From positions 186,001 to 250,000 of the forward strand of contig NZ_JALKBA010000003.1 in the NCBI RefSeq assembly GCF_023015805.1: a DNA stretch of 64,000 bases, written 5' to 3'. Under the pieces are notes generated by a model. The model saw only the letters and a program-made list of their open reading frames with translations. It did not search any database and had not been told where the DNA came from. Position 1 is the stretch's first letter; each line of letters starts with the position of its first letter. Positions 26,592 to 35,970 of this stretch are shown here, piece after piece. Source of the DNA: Cellulophaga sp. F20128. Lineage in GTDB: Bacteria; Bacteroidota; Bacteroidia; Flavobacteriales; Flavobacteriaceae. Position numbers and translations under genes: made by a program.

Positions 26592-28205
26592 TTAATTGAT
26601 GTTCGTGTTTTTTAGCTGTATTGAAAGTGGGTTGTTTGTTTTATATGTTTCTCTTTCTAAGTTTTTTTTCTCGGATTGTTGTGCTGTTTTACGTCTTAAC
26701 TCATTTAAAATTTTAGAGCCTTCATAATCACCTATTATGTTATTCATTTCATTTGGGTCATCCTTTAAGTTGAATAATTGTTCAAACGCTATGGTTTTTT
26801 CTTTAAAATCAATATCATTTTCTGTCCAGCTCCATTTGTGATGCTCATACATTCTAATGTATTTCCAATCGCCTACTCGTATGCCTTCAGAAAAAGGGTT
26901 GTCTCTTCCCGTAAATAAGCTCTCTAGAAAGAGTTCTTTTCTCCATTCATCTGTAGTACCATTTATTAATGGTATTAAACTTCCGCCTTGCATATCTTCG
27001 GCAGGTTTTATTCCTGCATAATCTAGAATTGTAGATGGGATATCAATAGTTGAAACTAATTCTTCGATTTTTATTCCTCTCTTGTTTTTAGGAAGCCTAG
27101 GGTCATAAATGAAAAACGGTATTTTACTGGCCTTGTCATACAATAAAGCTTTTCCAGACATTCCATATTCTCCCATCAAAAGGCCGTGATCACTGGCAAA
27201 AATTATGATGGTATTATCACTTAACCCTTTTTCTTCTAGGGATGCAACCATATCTCCAATTACTTTGTCCATAGCGGATATTTGCTGATAATAGCGAACG
27301 TAATGTTCCTTACAGCTTTCTATTTCATAATCATATTTGTAAGTGCCTGTGGCTCTTCCTTTCGTTTGGTCAAGCACGTTTTTTGGGATATGAATATAAG
27401 GGTTTGTAGCAGTTTCTTCAGGGATGGATATGTTTACATCTCTGTATAAAGTATCGTAAAATGGCATGCCTTTTAATTTAGAATACTCATTAGCGTGAAC
27501 CCTGCATCTTGCGGCTATTTTATTGTCTGGGTACATAGATGCTATTTGGCTGCCGTGGGGTACAGAAAAACTTACTGATAAAGTAAACGGTTTGTTTGTG
27601 GGAACAGTGTTTAGGAAATCTTCAATTTTTTCTCCCATAATTGGGGTAATGATTTCAGATTTGGCATCTGAATAAATTTCAAAACCCTCAACTCCTTTTG
27701 GCCAGAAATCTGCCCAACCGTCATGTGCTGCCCAGTAGTCAAATTTCTCAGAAGTTTGTCCTTTAAATGTATAATACTCAAGACCAAATTTACCTACAAA
27801 ACCAGAATAGTATCCATTAGATTTAAGTACATGTGGGTACGAATTTTTCCATTGATTTTCTGTGATTTGATAGCTCGATGAAAAGCCTACACCATGCACT
27901 CGTTGATACATTCCTGTAAATATTGAGACTCTACTAGGAGAGCATACAGGTGCTACGGCGTAGGTATTATTAAACCAGACACCATCATTAATTAGTTTAT
28001 CTGCATGAGGGGTTTTTAAAACGGGGTGCCCCATAGCACCGAAAGTTTTATCGCGTTGATCGTCTGTTAGTAAAAAAATAATGTTTGGCCGTTCATTGCT
28101 TGGAACCCTAGGGAGTTCTTTTTTTAAGGAAACACTAGTAACCCATAATACACCAACGGATAGGGTTAATAGCGATGGTATAATCTTGTTTACTTTCATA
28201 TGCAT
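26592..28205 (-). CDS. Sulfatase S1 family (distinct from the tandem pair)
   Basis: 537-residue sulfatase with formylglycine Cys88 in VCSPSRVSIFTG, calcium Asp residues in FLLTDDQRDKTFG, and IIFASDHGLLMGEYG near the C-terminal half of the active site. Outside these motifs it differs strongly from the tandem sulfatases, so it is a different S1 subfamily and should attack a different sulfate position or be exo/endo different. An N-terminal hydrophobic stretch (about 9-26) acts as a signal peptide or anchor and I see no clear lipobox. Two in-frame starts lie two codons apart (MHM), and the second is equally likely. It is the first enzyme gene after susD of PUL-B, beyond a long perfect hairpin. 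Confidence 0.88.
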   Translation of the reverse strand: MHMKVNKIIPSLLTLSVGVLWVTSVSLKKELPRVPSNERPNIIFLLTDDQRDKTFGAMGHPVLKTPHADKLINDGVWFNNTYAVAPVCSPSRVSIFTGMYQRVHGVGFSSSYQITENQWKNSYPHVLKSNGYYSGFVGKFGLEYYTFKGQTSEKFDYWAAHDGWADFWPKGVEGFEIYSDAKSEIITPIMGEKIEDFLNTVPTNKPFTLSVSFSVPHGSQIASMYPDNKIAARCRVHANEYSKLKGMPFYDTLYRDVNISIPEETATNPYIHIPKNVLDQTKGRATGTYKYDYEIESCKEHYVRYYQQISAMDKVIGDMVASLEEKGLSDNTIIIFASDHGLLMGEYGMSGKALLYDKASKIPFFIYDPRLPKNKRGIKIEELVSTIDIPSTILDYAGIKPAEDMQGGSLIPLINGTTDEWRKELFLESLFTGRDNPFSEGIRVGDWKYIRMYEHHKWSWTENDIDFKEKTIAFEQLFNLKDDPNEMNNIIGDYEGSKILNELRRKTAQQSEKKNLERETYKTNNPLSIQLKNTNIN

Positions 28206-28236
28206 TATTAAAATTACTTATTGTGCATTATAATTA

Positions 28237-28288
28237 AAATTAATATGGAATATATTCATAGTGTTATGAATATATTCCATATTAATTT
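28237..28288 (-). terminator. Perfect 24-bp hairpin between susD and the PUL-B enzyme genes
   Basis: Positions 28237-28260 are the exact reverse complement of 28265-28288, with a GTGT loop. The stem is AT-rich and no T-run follows, so it probably acts as an attenuator, processing signal or 3' end protector between susCD and the sulfatase. It could also be a protein-binding palindrome. The same position in PUL-A (4145-4179) also carries a hairpin. Confidence 0.6.
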
Positions 28289-28364
28289 GATGAATTGATA
28301 CTTCCTTTATTCAAAAAAAAGAGACAAAAGGTTCATCGTTTTTTAGGTATTGTTTTTAGTCTAT

Positions 28365-29816
28365 TTAATCAACATCCCACCAAACACCAGCACCAAATTT
28401 TTCGTCTATAATACCGGGTTGTGCTTCTAAGGCACCATTGAAACCATCTGGGTTAGAAACAGCTTCTGTATGTGGGTATGGTTTTCTAACCATTATTCCT
28501 TTTCCTGGAAAAAGGGATTCAACTGGTTCTGTGGTTGCTACATATGTAGGGTATCCAGAACGGCGAACTTCTGCCCAGCCTTGATTTCCATCAGGGTATA
28601 GTGCACACCATTTTTGATCACCAATTAATTCCCGTTGATCTTCTCCTCCGTTAAAATCAACTAGTGGTTCTGATAGATAGCTACCAGGTTCTAAGCCATA
28701 TTCATTAAAACTTGCAGTGATTGCTGCTTCATAGGCCTCTTGTGCAGTCATCCCTACATTCCATCCGTTTAATGCGGCTTCGGCAATAATAAAAAGGACT
28801 TCAGAATAACGCATTATTCGGGTAGGGGAATCTAAGGATCTAAATTCTGCTACCCCCATTATTGATAAATCTGGGGTGTTTTGTCCCAATGTTCCCAGTG
28901 GAATACCTACATATTCTCCTGAGCTAGCAGCAGGTTCCGCATAGACGGCTAATCGATCTGTGTCATTTCTGGTTTTCAAAAAATCAATTAGAAAAGCAGA
29001 GGTTACATTTTCTTGTTTAGCAGCTTGGGTAGGGTTCATATAGTAAGGACTACGGTATACTGCGTCATCGGCCAACCAATATTTGAACGCCGCGTTTTCA
29101 TTAGAATCTATTATAGGATACGTGTTAGAATCAGCCATAATTTCTTCAATACCATTTTGTGCAGTAATAGGGTCTTTTAGAGACATTCTCATATACACAC
29201 GTAGTAGTAGGGAGTTAGCAAATCTTTTCCATTGCAACATATCTCCATTAAAAATAACATCAGCAGAACCGATATTTTTTGATGCATCGATCATTGCATT
29301 GGCCGATTTTAATTGAGCTATAATATCGGTGTAAATGCTTTGTTGTGAATCATATTTTGGGTATATGGTTGCATTTTCAGAACTGTCCGCATTTAATGCC
29401 TCAGAGTAAGGAATATCTCCATACCAATCGGTTAAATTTTGAAATGCGTATGAAGTTAAGATTTTAGCTACCGCTATAGCATTATTATCTTCAGCTTCAG
29501 AGGCTAGTTTAGTGGCAACTTGTAAATTTTTAAGATGCCCGCTATACACATTGAAATTTGTTTCACTTCCCGTCATCTGATATCTGTCATTATGTACGTA
29601 TACATCACGGACATTATACCTAGCCCAGCTTACCACTTCATTTATTACAGGGTTGTAAGAATTTAAAATGCTTATTTGTGCATTTGTAATAAGTGTTTTA
29701 TAGGGTACCTCCGTTAAGCTATTGGGACTTGTGTTTATACTTTGGAAATCATCTGTACATGCAACTGTGAAAGTGAGAAGTACACTAGCGCATAATAGTT
29801 TTATATGTGTTTTCAT
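28365..29816 (-). CDS. SusD-like glycan-binding lipoprotein (PUL-B)
   Basis: 483-residue SusD-family lipoprotein of the shorter SusD-like-2 type. I chose the ATG at 29816 because it starts a clean lipoprotein signal (MKTHIKLLCASVLL, lipobox TVAC, Cys20). An upstream in-frame start at 29849 would overlap the end of susC and bury that signal. The mature protein begins TDDFQSINTSPNSLTEVPYK, typical of this subgroup, and carries IAVAKILTSYAFQNLTDWYGDIPYSEAL and RIMRYSEVLFIIAEAAL. It pairs with the SusC encoded 45 bp upstream. It is only distantly similar to the SusD proteins of PUL-A and PUL-C. Confidence 0.93.
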   Translation of the reverse strand: MKTHIKLLCASVLLTFTVACTDDFQSINTSPNSLTEVPYKTLITNAQISILNSYNPVINEVVSWARYNVRDVYVHNDRYQMTGSETNFNVYSGHLKNLQVATKLASEAEDNNAIAVAKILTSYAFQNLTDWYGDIPYSEALNADSSENATIYPKYDSQQSIYTDIIAQLKSANAMIDASKNIGSADVIFNGDMLQWKRFANSLLLRVYMRMSLKDPITAQNGIEEIMADSNTYPIIDSNENAAFKYWLADDAVYRSPYYMNPTQAAKQENVTSAFLIDFLKTRNDTDRLAVYAEPAASSGEYVGIPLGTLGQNTPDLSIMGVAEFRSLDSPTRIMRYSEVLFIIAEAALNGWNVGMTAQEAYEAAITASFNEYGLEPGSYLSEPLVDFNGGEDQRELIGDQKWCALYPDGNQGWAEVRRSGYPTYVATTEPVESLFPGKGIMVRKPYPHTEAVSNPDGFNGALEAQPGIIDEKFGAGVWWDVD

Positions 29817-29860
29817 TTTGTTATTTGATTTAAAATTATAATGAATCATACCTTGAAATA

Positions 29861-32800
29861 CTAAAAAGTAATTTTTACTCGTGCCCCAATATTTCTAGCT
29901 GATGGGTTAGAGGCAAATTCTGAACCTTGTGAAGATAAACTGGCATCTTTGTTTGATACTTCGGGATCAAAGTTTTCACTTTTCTTATATAATATGGCTA
30001 TGTTTCTTGCGAATATTGATAAATCGATATTCTTTAGTTTAAGTTTGTTTGCAAATGATTTTGGCATTGAATAACTCAAAGTCATTTGACGTAGTTTAAC
30101 ATATGAAGCATCGTATAACCATCTTTCTGCTCTTGCAAATGAGTTCCATCTAAAATCATCTAAATTTTTATAGACATCATTTGGCGTTCCGTCTTCAAAA
30201 ACACCTTCAAATAAATACCCACCTCCAGCATCTAGTGGGTCCCTTACTGAAACCCCATTAGCATTTTGGCCAATCGTACTGGTAAGTGCACCTGTTGCCC
30301 ATCCGTCCTGATTGGTTCTTGAGTAAATATTTCCTCCTATTTTAGCATCAATTAAGAAACTAAAGTTAACGTTTCCAAATGTAAGGGAGTTGTTAATGCC
30401 GCCTACCCAATCAGGCATAAGGCTTCCTAGTTTTTTTAGATCACTTGTTAAGGGAACGCCATTTGCATCTACAATTGGTTTTCCATTTTCGTGGTAAACA
30501 AAACCTTTGCCCCACATATCACCATAGGAGCCTCCTACGTCTGCAACTACAATTATTTGATTGCCTTCCGCTTTAAATAACTCTAATCTTTCCACGTCTC
30601 CATTGAGCGCAACTATTTTACTGGTGTTTGTACTCCAGTTTACCGTAACATCCCAAGAGAATTTATCAGTAAGGATTGGTGTTCCATTTAAAATTACTTC
30701 AGCACCTTTATTGTCTACTTGTCCTGCATTAATGGTTTGTGAGGTATAGCCTGATGTCGGAGAAATTGGAGCGCTTAATATTTGATTTTTAGCCACCGAA
30801 TTGTATAAGGTAAGATCTAATCCAAGCCTGTTATTAAAAAACTTTACATCAAAACCAAGTTCCTTAGATGTTACTAGTTCATTAACTAAGTCAGCTGGCG
30901 GCATTACAGAGCTTAGGCTAAATGAAGGGTTATTCCCATAAGGTGATGATGCATTGTAGATTGAGTTTAATCTATACGGGTCAGTATCATTACCAACTTG
31001 GGCTATACTTAAACGTAATTTACCAAAACTAACTACATTTCTATCTAAATTAAAAGTTTCAGAAAAGATCCAACTGGTTGTAGCAGATGGGTAGAAATAG
31101 GAATTGTTAGCAGCTGGTAAGGTTGTAGACCAGTCGTTACGCCCTGTTAAATCAAGGTAAAGTTGATTTTTATATCCAAATGAAAATGCGGCATACATAC
31201 TTTGGATTTCTTTTTCTCTTTGATAAAAAGTAGTCGTTGGAGTTTCTTTTGCATTGGATAAAGAGTAAACGTTTGGTACAACTAGTTTGTCTACATATGA
31301 ATCTTGCAGTCTAAACTTGTTATTCATAATGCTACCACCAACGTTTGCGGAAAACGAAATATCATCTGATATGTTTTTGTTGGCAGAAAGAAGGAAATCT
31401 GAATTTATTTCTTGGCGGAAGTAATTACTTACACTGTATCTACCTTCTGGATCATTGTTGCTGTAATAAGCACGTATTAATTCTACTTGTTCATTTGAAT
31501 AATCAATACCAGCTCTAGTAGTTAAGCTCAACCAGTCATTAAATTGGTACTTCAAAGAAGTAGAACCAATCATTCTATTTTTAGTTTGTGGATTTAGATT
31601 TTTATACTGGGTCCAGTATGGGTTATTGTGCCATCTGTCAATCCAGCTAATCATAGTTCCATCAGGATTCTCTATATTATTTTTTAAGTACTCCCAGTCT
31701 ACCTGTCTGGCTGTCCATATCGTTTGCATTCCAATATTGTTAAAGGTGTAGCCAGATCCGTTAAGATTACCATTTGAATTGATATAAGAAGCTTTGGTGT
31801 CAAAAGAAAGTTTGTCTGTTAGTTTAGTGCTTCCTGAAAAATTAATTGTATTCTTTACTTGGTTGGTGTTTGGCACCATTCCTGTTTGGTCAGAATTAGT
31901 AATGGATAAACGAATGTTTCCCCAACTACCACTATTGCTTAACGCAGCGTTGGTAACACGTGTTATGCCAGTTTCATAAAAGTTCTTTATGTTGTTTGGG
32001 TTTGAAACCCATGGTGTTGGAATTCTTTCGCCAGTAACTGGGTCAAGAGGTGAATTAAATTGTGGGAGTGATAAAATTTCACCTACAGTTTGAGGAAATC
32101 CAGCCTCTACGGCCCAATATAATTTACCCCCAGGGGTAATATCATCTGCTTGAACCCTATAGTCTAGGCGTGGTCCAAAACTTTCGTCTACACCATCATT
32201 TTTACCTCCATTTAAACCATCTTCGTACCAGTATTGTAAACCACCTCCTTGACCATATTCATTTTGATAGTCGGGAAGTAAGAGTGGATTGCTTAAGGTT
32301 AATGAGTTTTCAATGGAAACAGAAAACCCTTTTCCCTTACCTGATTTTGTGGTAATAAGTACTACTCCATTTGCTCCCCTTGATCCATATAGAGCTGCGG
32401 CATTTCCTCCTTTTAATATAGTTACTTCAGCGATATCAGATGGGTTTATGTCGGCAGCCCCACTTCCCATATCCGTAAAATCATACCCACCTCTAGTACT
32501 AGAAACAATAGTATTGTCAATAGGAATACCATCTACTACAAACAAAGGTTGATTGTCTCCAGTTAAAGACTGATTTCCTCTAATTGTAATCCTTGACGAT
32601 GCCCCAACATTACCATTTGAACTATTTACAAGGACTCCTGCCGATTTTCCTGCCAAGGCATTAATGACATTAGTTTCAGACGTGTTTTTAATGTCGTCAC
32701 CAGATAAATCTTGTACCGCATAGCCTAAGGCTTTTTTCTCTCTAGTTATACCAAGAGCGGTTACAACAACTTCCTTTAGGGATTCTACGTCAGGTTGCAT

Positions 32801-33100
32801 ACTTATATTGATTGTTGTTTTTGAATTAACGGAAACAACTTGCTCTAGATAACCTACATAACGATATATTAGCATATCACTTGAATTAGCAGTGATACTA
32901 TACTTGCCGTCCATATCGGTTGTAGTTCCTTGTCCTGAATTTTTGGTAATTACAGTGACACCCAACATTGGAATGCCTTCCTCATCTGTAATTGTACCAG
33001 AAACGGTAGTGCTTTGGGCTAATAATGTCCCAGAGAAAAACAGTGATATTCCCAAAAGAAATAGCTGTTTTACTAAATGTTTTTTTAGAGTGTTTTTCAT
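29861..33100 (-). CDS. SusC-like TonB-dependent transporter (PUL-B)
   Basis: 1079-residue complete SusC. A signal peptide ends near GTLLAQ. The carboxypeptidase-D-like domain (about 32-107: VSGTITDEEGIPMLGVTVI, DMDGKYSITA) is followed by the Ton box region (EVVVTALG) and the plug (about 120-255, with RITIRGNQSLTG, PLFVVDGIPIDN, GANGVVLITTKSG). The rest is barrel, ending in RNIGARVKITF. It imports the oligosaccharide captured by the adjacent SusD. The 216-bp region upstream holds an 11-bp direct repeat that could be the regulator site. No anti-sigma-contacting N-terminal extension is present, which fits control by a cytosolic AraC regulator and not by an ECF sigma/anti-sigma pair. Confidence 0.95.
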   Translation of the reverse strand: MKNTLKKHLVKQLFLLGISLFFSGTLLAQSTTVSGTITDEEGIPMLGVTVITKNSGQGTTTDMDGKYSITANSSDMLIYRYVGYLEQVVSVNSKTTINISMQPDVESLKEVVVTALGITREKKALGYAVQDLSGDDIKNTSETNVINALAGKSAGVLVNSSNGNVGASSRITIRGNQSLTGDNQPLFVVDGIPIDNTIVSSTRGGYDFTDMGSGAADINPSDIAEVTILKGGNAAALYGSRGANGVVLITTKSGKGKGFSVSIENSLTLSNPLLLPDYQNEYGQGGGLQYWYEDGLNGGKNDGVDESFGPRLDYRVQADDITPGGKLYWAVEAGFPQTVGEILSLPQFNSPLDPVTGERIPTPWVSNPNNIKNFYETGITRVTNAALSNSGSWGNIRLSITNSDQTGMVPNTNQVKNTINFSGSTKLTDKLSFDTKASYINSNGNLNGSGYTFNNIGMQTIWTARQVDWEYLKNNIENPDGTMISWIDRWHNNPYWTQYKNLNPQTKNRMIGSTSLKYQFNDWLSLTTRAGIDYSNEQVELIRAYYSNNDPEGRYSVSNYFRQEINSDFLLSANKNISDDISFSANVGGSIMNNKFRLQDSYVDKLVVPNVYSLSNAKETPTTTFYQREKEIQSMYAAFSFGYKNQLYLDLTGRNDWSTTLPAANNSYFYPSATTSWIFSETFNLDRNVVSFGKLRLSIAQVGNDTDPYRLNSIYNASSPYGNNPSFSLSSVMPPADLVNELVTSKELGFDVKFFNNRLGLDLTLYNSVAKNQILSAPISPTSGYTSQTINAGQVDNKGAEVILNGTPILTDKFSWDVTVNWSTNTSKIVALNGDVERLELFKAEGNQIIVVADVGGSYGDMWGKGFVYHENGKPIVDANGVPLTSDLKKLGSLMPDWVGGINNSLTFGNVNFSFLIDAKIGGNIYSRTNQDGWATGALTSTIGQNANGVSVRDPLDAGGGYLFEGVFEDGTPNDVYKNLDDFRWNSFARAERWLYDASYVKLRQMTLSYSMPKSFANKLKLKNIDLSIFARNIAILYKKSENFDPEVSNKDASLSSQGSEFASNPSARNIGARVKITF

Positions 33101-33162
33101 ATGTTATTAATATAAGTTTAATAATTAGTTAAATTTATATTAATTTGGGTAGCATAAGAGCG

Positions 33163-33194
33163 ACTATATTAACATTATACTATACTATATTAAC
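33163..33194. promoter_or_regulatory. Direct repeat upstream of PUL-B susC, candidate AraC operator
   Basis: ACTATATTAAC occurs at 33163-33173 and again exactly at 33184-33194, a start-to-start spacing of 21 bp or two helical turns. This is the geometry used by AraC-family proteins with two DNA-contact half-sites. It lies 63-94 bp upstream of the susC start. Region 33101-33250 is otherwise AT-rich and shows no clear TAnnTTTG box. Confidence 0.45.
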
Positions 33195-33250
33195 AAGTTA
33201 TTGAAGTAAATGTGTTTTTTTGATTATTCTGTATAGCTTTTTAAGATAAA

Positions 33251-33294
33251 GTAGTCTTTTATAATGCATTGTAAATTACAGTACAAAAGACTAC
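33251..33294 (-). terminator. Stem-loop after the M60 gene
   Basis: GTAGTCTTTT (33251-33260) and AAAAGACTAC (33285-33294) are perfectly complementary, and an inner TGTAA/TTACA pair can extend the structure. It starts 22 bp after the M60 stop on the minus strand and is followed by a moderately T-rich stretch, so it probably separates the M60 transcript from susC. Confidence 0.5.
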
Positions 33295-33316
33295 CTTCAA
33301 GGTTATTCGAGATTTT

Positions 33317-35842
33317 TTATTGTTTGATAAAGAACTTTATATCGCTAATACTGTTCCAATCATCGGTTTCGTTACCACGACAAATAATTTTAATATAGCG
33401 TGCTTTTCTCGAAACGGAATAGGTGTCAAAAGAGGCTGTTGTTTTACTACTTGATAAACCTTGTTTTACCTCCATATAAGTTTTGTTCTCTCTAGAAACT
33501 TGAATGTCAAAATAATTCAATCTTGTTCGTCTATTTGTAAATTTTATCTCCAAATCGCAAAGCTCGTAAATAGCTCCTAAATCATAAATAAGGTATTCTC
33601 CATTTCCTTTAGCAGCCCATTGGGTATCCGGGTTGTTGTCTAAGGTGTTTTCTGGGTTTAAAGCCGAACTTGCTTGTACAGAAACCGGTGTAATTTCAAG
33701 ACAGGTTTCATTTTTTCCTTCTGGTCTACCAGTAGGGAAGTACATGTCTATGATATCTTGTAATTGATGTACTGTAGCACCTGCTTCTGATTTATGATAC
33801 TTATCCCACCACTTTTTAAGGAAACCCTTATAGTAGCTTTGTGATATGTTATCATGATAAGTAGCTTTTTTTATTTCAGCCTCGCTAAAATCTACTAATC
33901 CAAAAGATCTAAAGGCTTCATTATTCATTGGAACGATGGTTTTGTAGTAGGACAATTGATCATAAATTGCGGTAGATTGACTTAAGTTGTTTTTTTGAAT
34001 TTCTTTTTCTAAGCCATTGAAATCAATTGGGTGAATACCCCAAAAATGGAGCAGTGGTCGTAAATCGTAACCAGCTGCTTGAGACATTCTTAATATTCTG
34101 TCATCCGTAGGAATGTCGTTTACACGGTTGGGGTTAGAATAATCTATTTCTCCCTTGTCATACATTTTACTTGTGTTTGCATAAAATTGCTCAATAGCCT
34201 CCCAATTAAAAAGTCGTACTAAATCAGCATATTTTGCATGTCCCCTTGGTTGGTATGAAAACTCCTGTCGGTATTGCCCTGTTTGAGAACTCATAGGATT
34301 ACCAGATCTAAAATTTTCAGTTATCATCCAGCTAATGGCGGCTTCTTCAATGGAGTGTGATATGCCATACCCATTAAAGGACTCTTCAAAAGCCTTGTTC
34401 AATTCTACGCCAAATTTTTTGTTGTGCACAGCTACCCAAAGGAAATTAATCATCGATTCAATTTCACCTTTAAATTTGTAGATTTTTTCGGCATGGCCCT
34501 GTTCATGGAACAATACATTGGTTAGATATCCTCTTTCATTTCTTGGTCCATCTGTTAAATAGCTACTATGGTATCCTTTATAATCAATGTAGGGATCGTA
34601 TGATACGTTTGATTGTGGGTAACCTGGGAAATTTGCTTTTCCTCTTTTTATAACATCTACCTGCATGTATATTACAGTCTTTGATCTAAGAAGTGGTCTG
34701 CCTAAAAGTGTTGAAATAGCATCCATAGACATATCCCAATCATCCATAGTTGTTTCAATATCATCAAAAGCATATATCCATGACGTTGGTACTTGCATCA
34801 TTACTTTATCCGTTTCAATATCTGTCCATGGGGCCTTACGTAGTCTTTCTACATTTTTCCATTGGCTTGTACTTGTATGGTTGGCTACAGTTCTAGCATA
34901 ATAAGGAGAGCGCACAACATTTTCTAAGGAAATGTTAAGGATGCCGAAATCATTTTGAAATGGGATATTGATATAAACACCTCCTCCTAATGGATTGGCA
35001 ATTGTAGTTGTTGTTTTGTTTATCTCATATTTAGTGGTAACCCGATCTATTCTTTTAATGTCATTTTTCTTGGTTAAATCCCAAGTATGTGCGCCTACTA
35101 ATATTGTTGCGCCTATACCGACTAATGAAGGAGGAACGGTTACTTTAGCAATACTTCCAGGTGCTAAATAACAGCCTGTTGGCCGCCTGGCATCTTCTGT
35201 TTCGTAATTGGCTGGTGTTCCTGGTTTTCTTACATGGGTTCCATTTATTTTAATGGTGTAAGTTTGCTTGGGATCTGCTGGTTGTTCTACGGCGCCAGGG
35301 AAATAGGAAGATGTTTTAAACAATCTATTTTTAAATAGTTTAGGATTGGTTGTTAGGTTTGCAGTGGTGTAAGCGTAATCCAGAACAGATTGCATAATGA
35401 CAAGGATTACATTCTCTAGTTCAAAACCCGGTGCTAACCGTGCATATCCACCTTCTGATGGAGTGCCTTTCGTGAATAGTCCTCCGTGATTGTTCTCATA
35501 TAATGCAATTACATCTAATGCTAGCTTTATGACTTTGTAATTGTCTTTAAAAAATAAGCTATCCGTTGTGATGGTATTGCTTACTGTTGTTAATTTGGTT
35601 GCTGTTAATTTAGATTTGCCTAAGAGATGTTTTTTAAGCTTTTTTAATTCAGCTAAGGATTTAGGATTTTCTATAGCAACGCTAAGGTTAATTTTTTCAC
35701 TGCTAACGAAATCCAATTTCTCAAATGTCAATGCGGTGTCATTTCTAGATGTAAAAGACAGGTTGTGGGCAAAAATTTGGGAGGTTGGTATGGCCAACAA
35801 AAGCAATAACAGAAGATTTTTGTATGATAGATTTTTTTGCAT
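33317..35842 (-). CDS. M60-like zinc metallopeptidase with C-terminal discoidin (F5/8 type C) domain
   Basis: 841-residue secreted peptidase with a signal peptide ending near IFAHN. The M60 zincin motif is HEQGH (His446, Glu447, His450), followed by a downstream Glu (Glu460 or Glu463), matching the HExGH...E pattern of the family. M60 enzymes known from gut bacteria cleave O-glycosylated mucin-type proteins. The last 130 residues (from about CLEITPVSVQASS) form an F5/8C/CBM32-like jelly roll with NTLDNNPDTQWAAKG, likely to bind galactose-type sugars. It lies just upstream of susC on the same strand, suggesting that the PUL-B substrate is a glycoprotein or is held in a protein matrix. It may instead belong to a unit of its own, as a stem-loop separates it from susC. 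Confidence 0.88.
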   Translation of the reverse strand: MQKNLSYKNLLLLLLLAIPTSQIFAHNLSFTSRNDTALTFEKLDFVSSEKINLSVAIENPKSLAELKKLKKHLLGKSKLTATKLTTVSNTITTDSLFFKDNYKVIKLALDVIALYENNHGGLFTKGTPSEGGYARLAPGFELENVILVIMQSVLDYAYTTANLTTNPKLFKNRLFKTSSYFPGAVEQPADPKQTYTIKINGTHVRKPGTPANYETEDARRPTGCYLAPGSIAKVTVPPSLVGIGATILVGAHTWDLTKKNDIKRIDRVTTKYEINKTTTTIANPLGGGVYINIPFQNDFGILNISLENVVRSPYYARTVANHTSTSQWKNVERLRKAPWTDIETDKVMMQVPTSWIYAFDDIETTMDDWDMSMDAISTLLGRPLLRSKTVIYMQVDVIKRGKANFPGYPQSNVSYDPYIDYKGYHSSYLTDGPRNERGYLTNVLFHEQGHAEKIYKFKGEIESMINFLWVAVHNKKFGVELNKAFEESFNGYGISHSIEEAAISWMITENFRSGNPMSSQTGQYRQEFSYQPRGHAKYADLVRLFNWEAIEQFYANTSKMYDKGEIDYSNPNRVNDIPTDDRILRMSQAAGYDLRPLLHFWGIHPIDFNGLEKEIQKNNLSQSTAIYDQLSYYKTIVPMNNEAFRSFGLVDFSEAEIKKATYHDNISQSYYKGFLKKWWDKYHKSEAGATVHQLQDIIDMYFPTGRPEGKNETCLEITPVSVQASSALNPENTLDNNPDTQWAAKGNGEYLIYDLGAIYELCDLEIKFTNRRTRLNYFDIQVSRENKTYMEVKQGLSSSKTTASFDTYSVSRKARYIKIICRGNETDDWNSISDIKFFIKQ

Positions 35843-35970
35843 TATTTAGATAGTTATATTAATAGTTTACGGTTGTATTAAAGAAAGCCTTGGTCTAGTT
35901 GCTCTGGGCTACAGTTCTAATACCTTTATATATACGACTGTGTTTGACTTGTTTCAATTTTAAAAATTGA

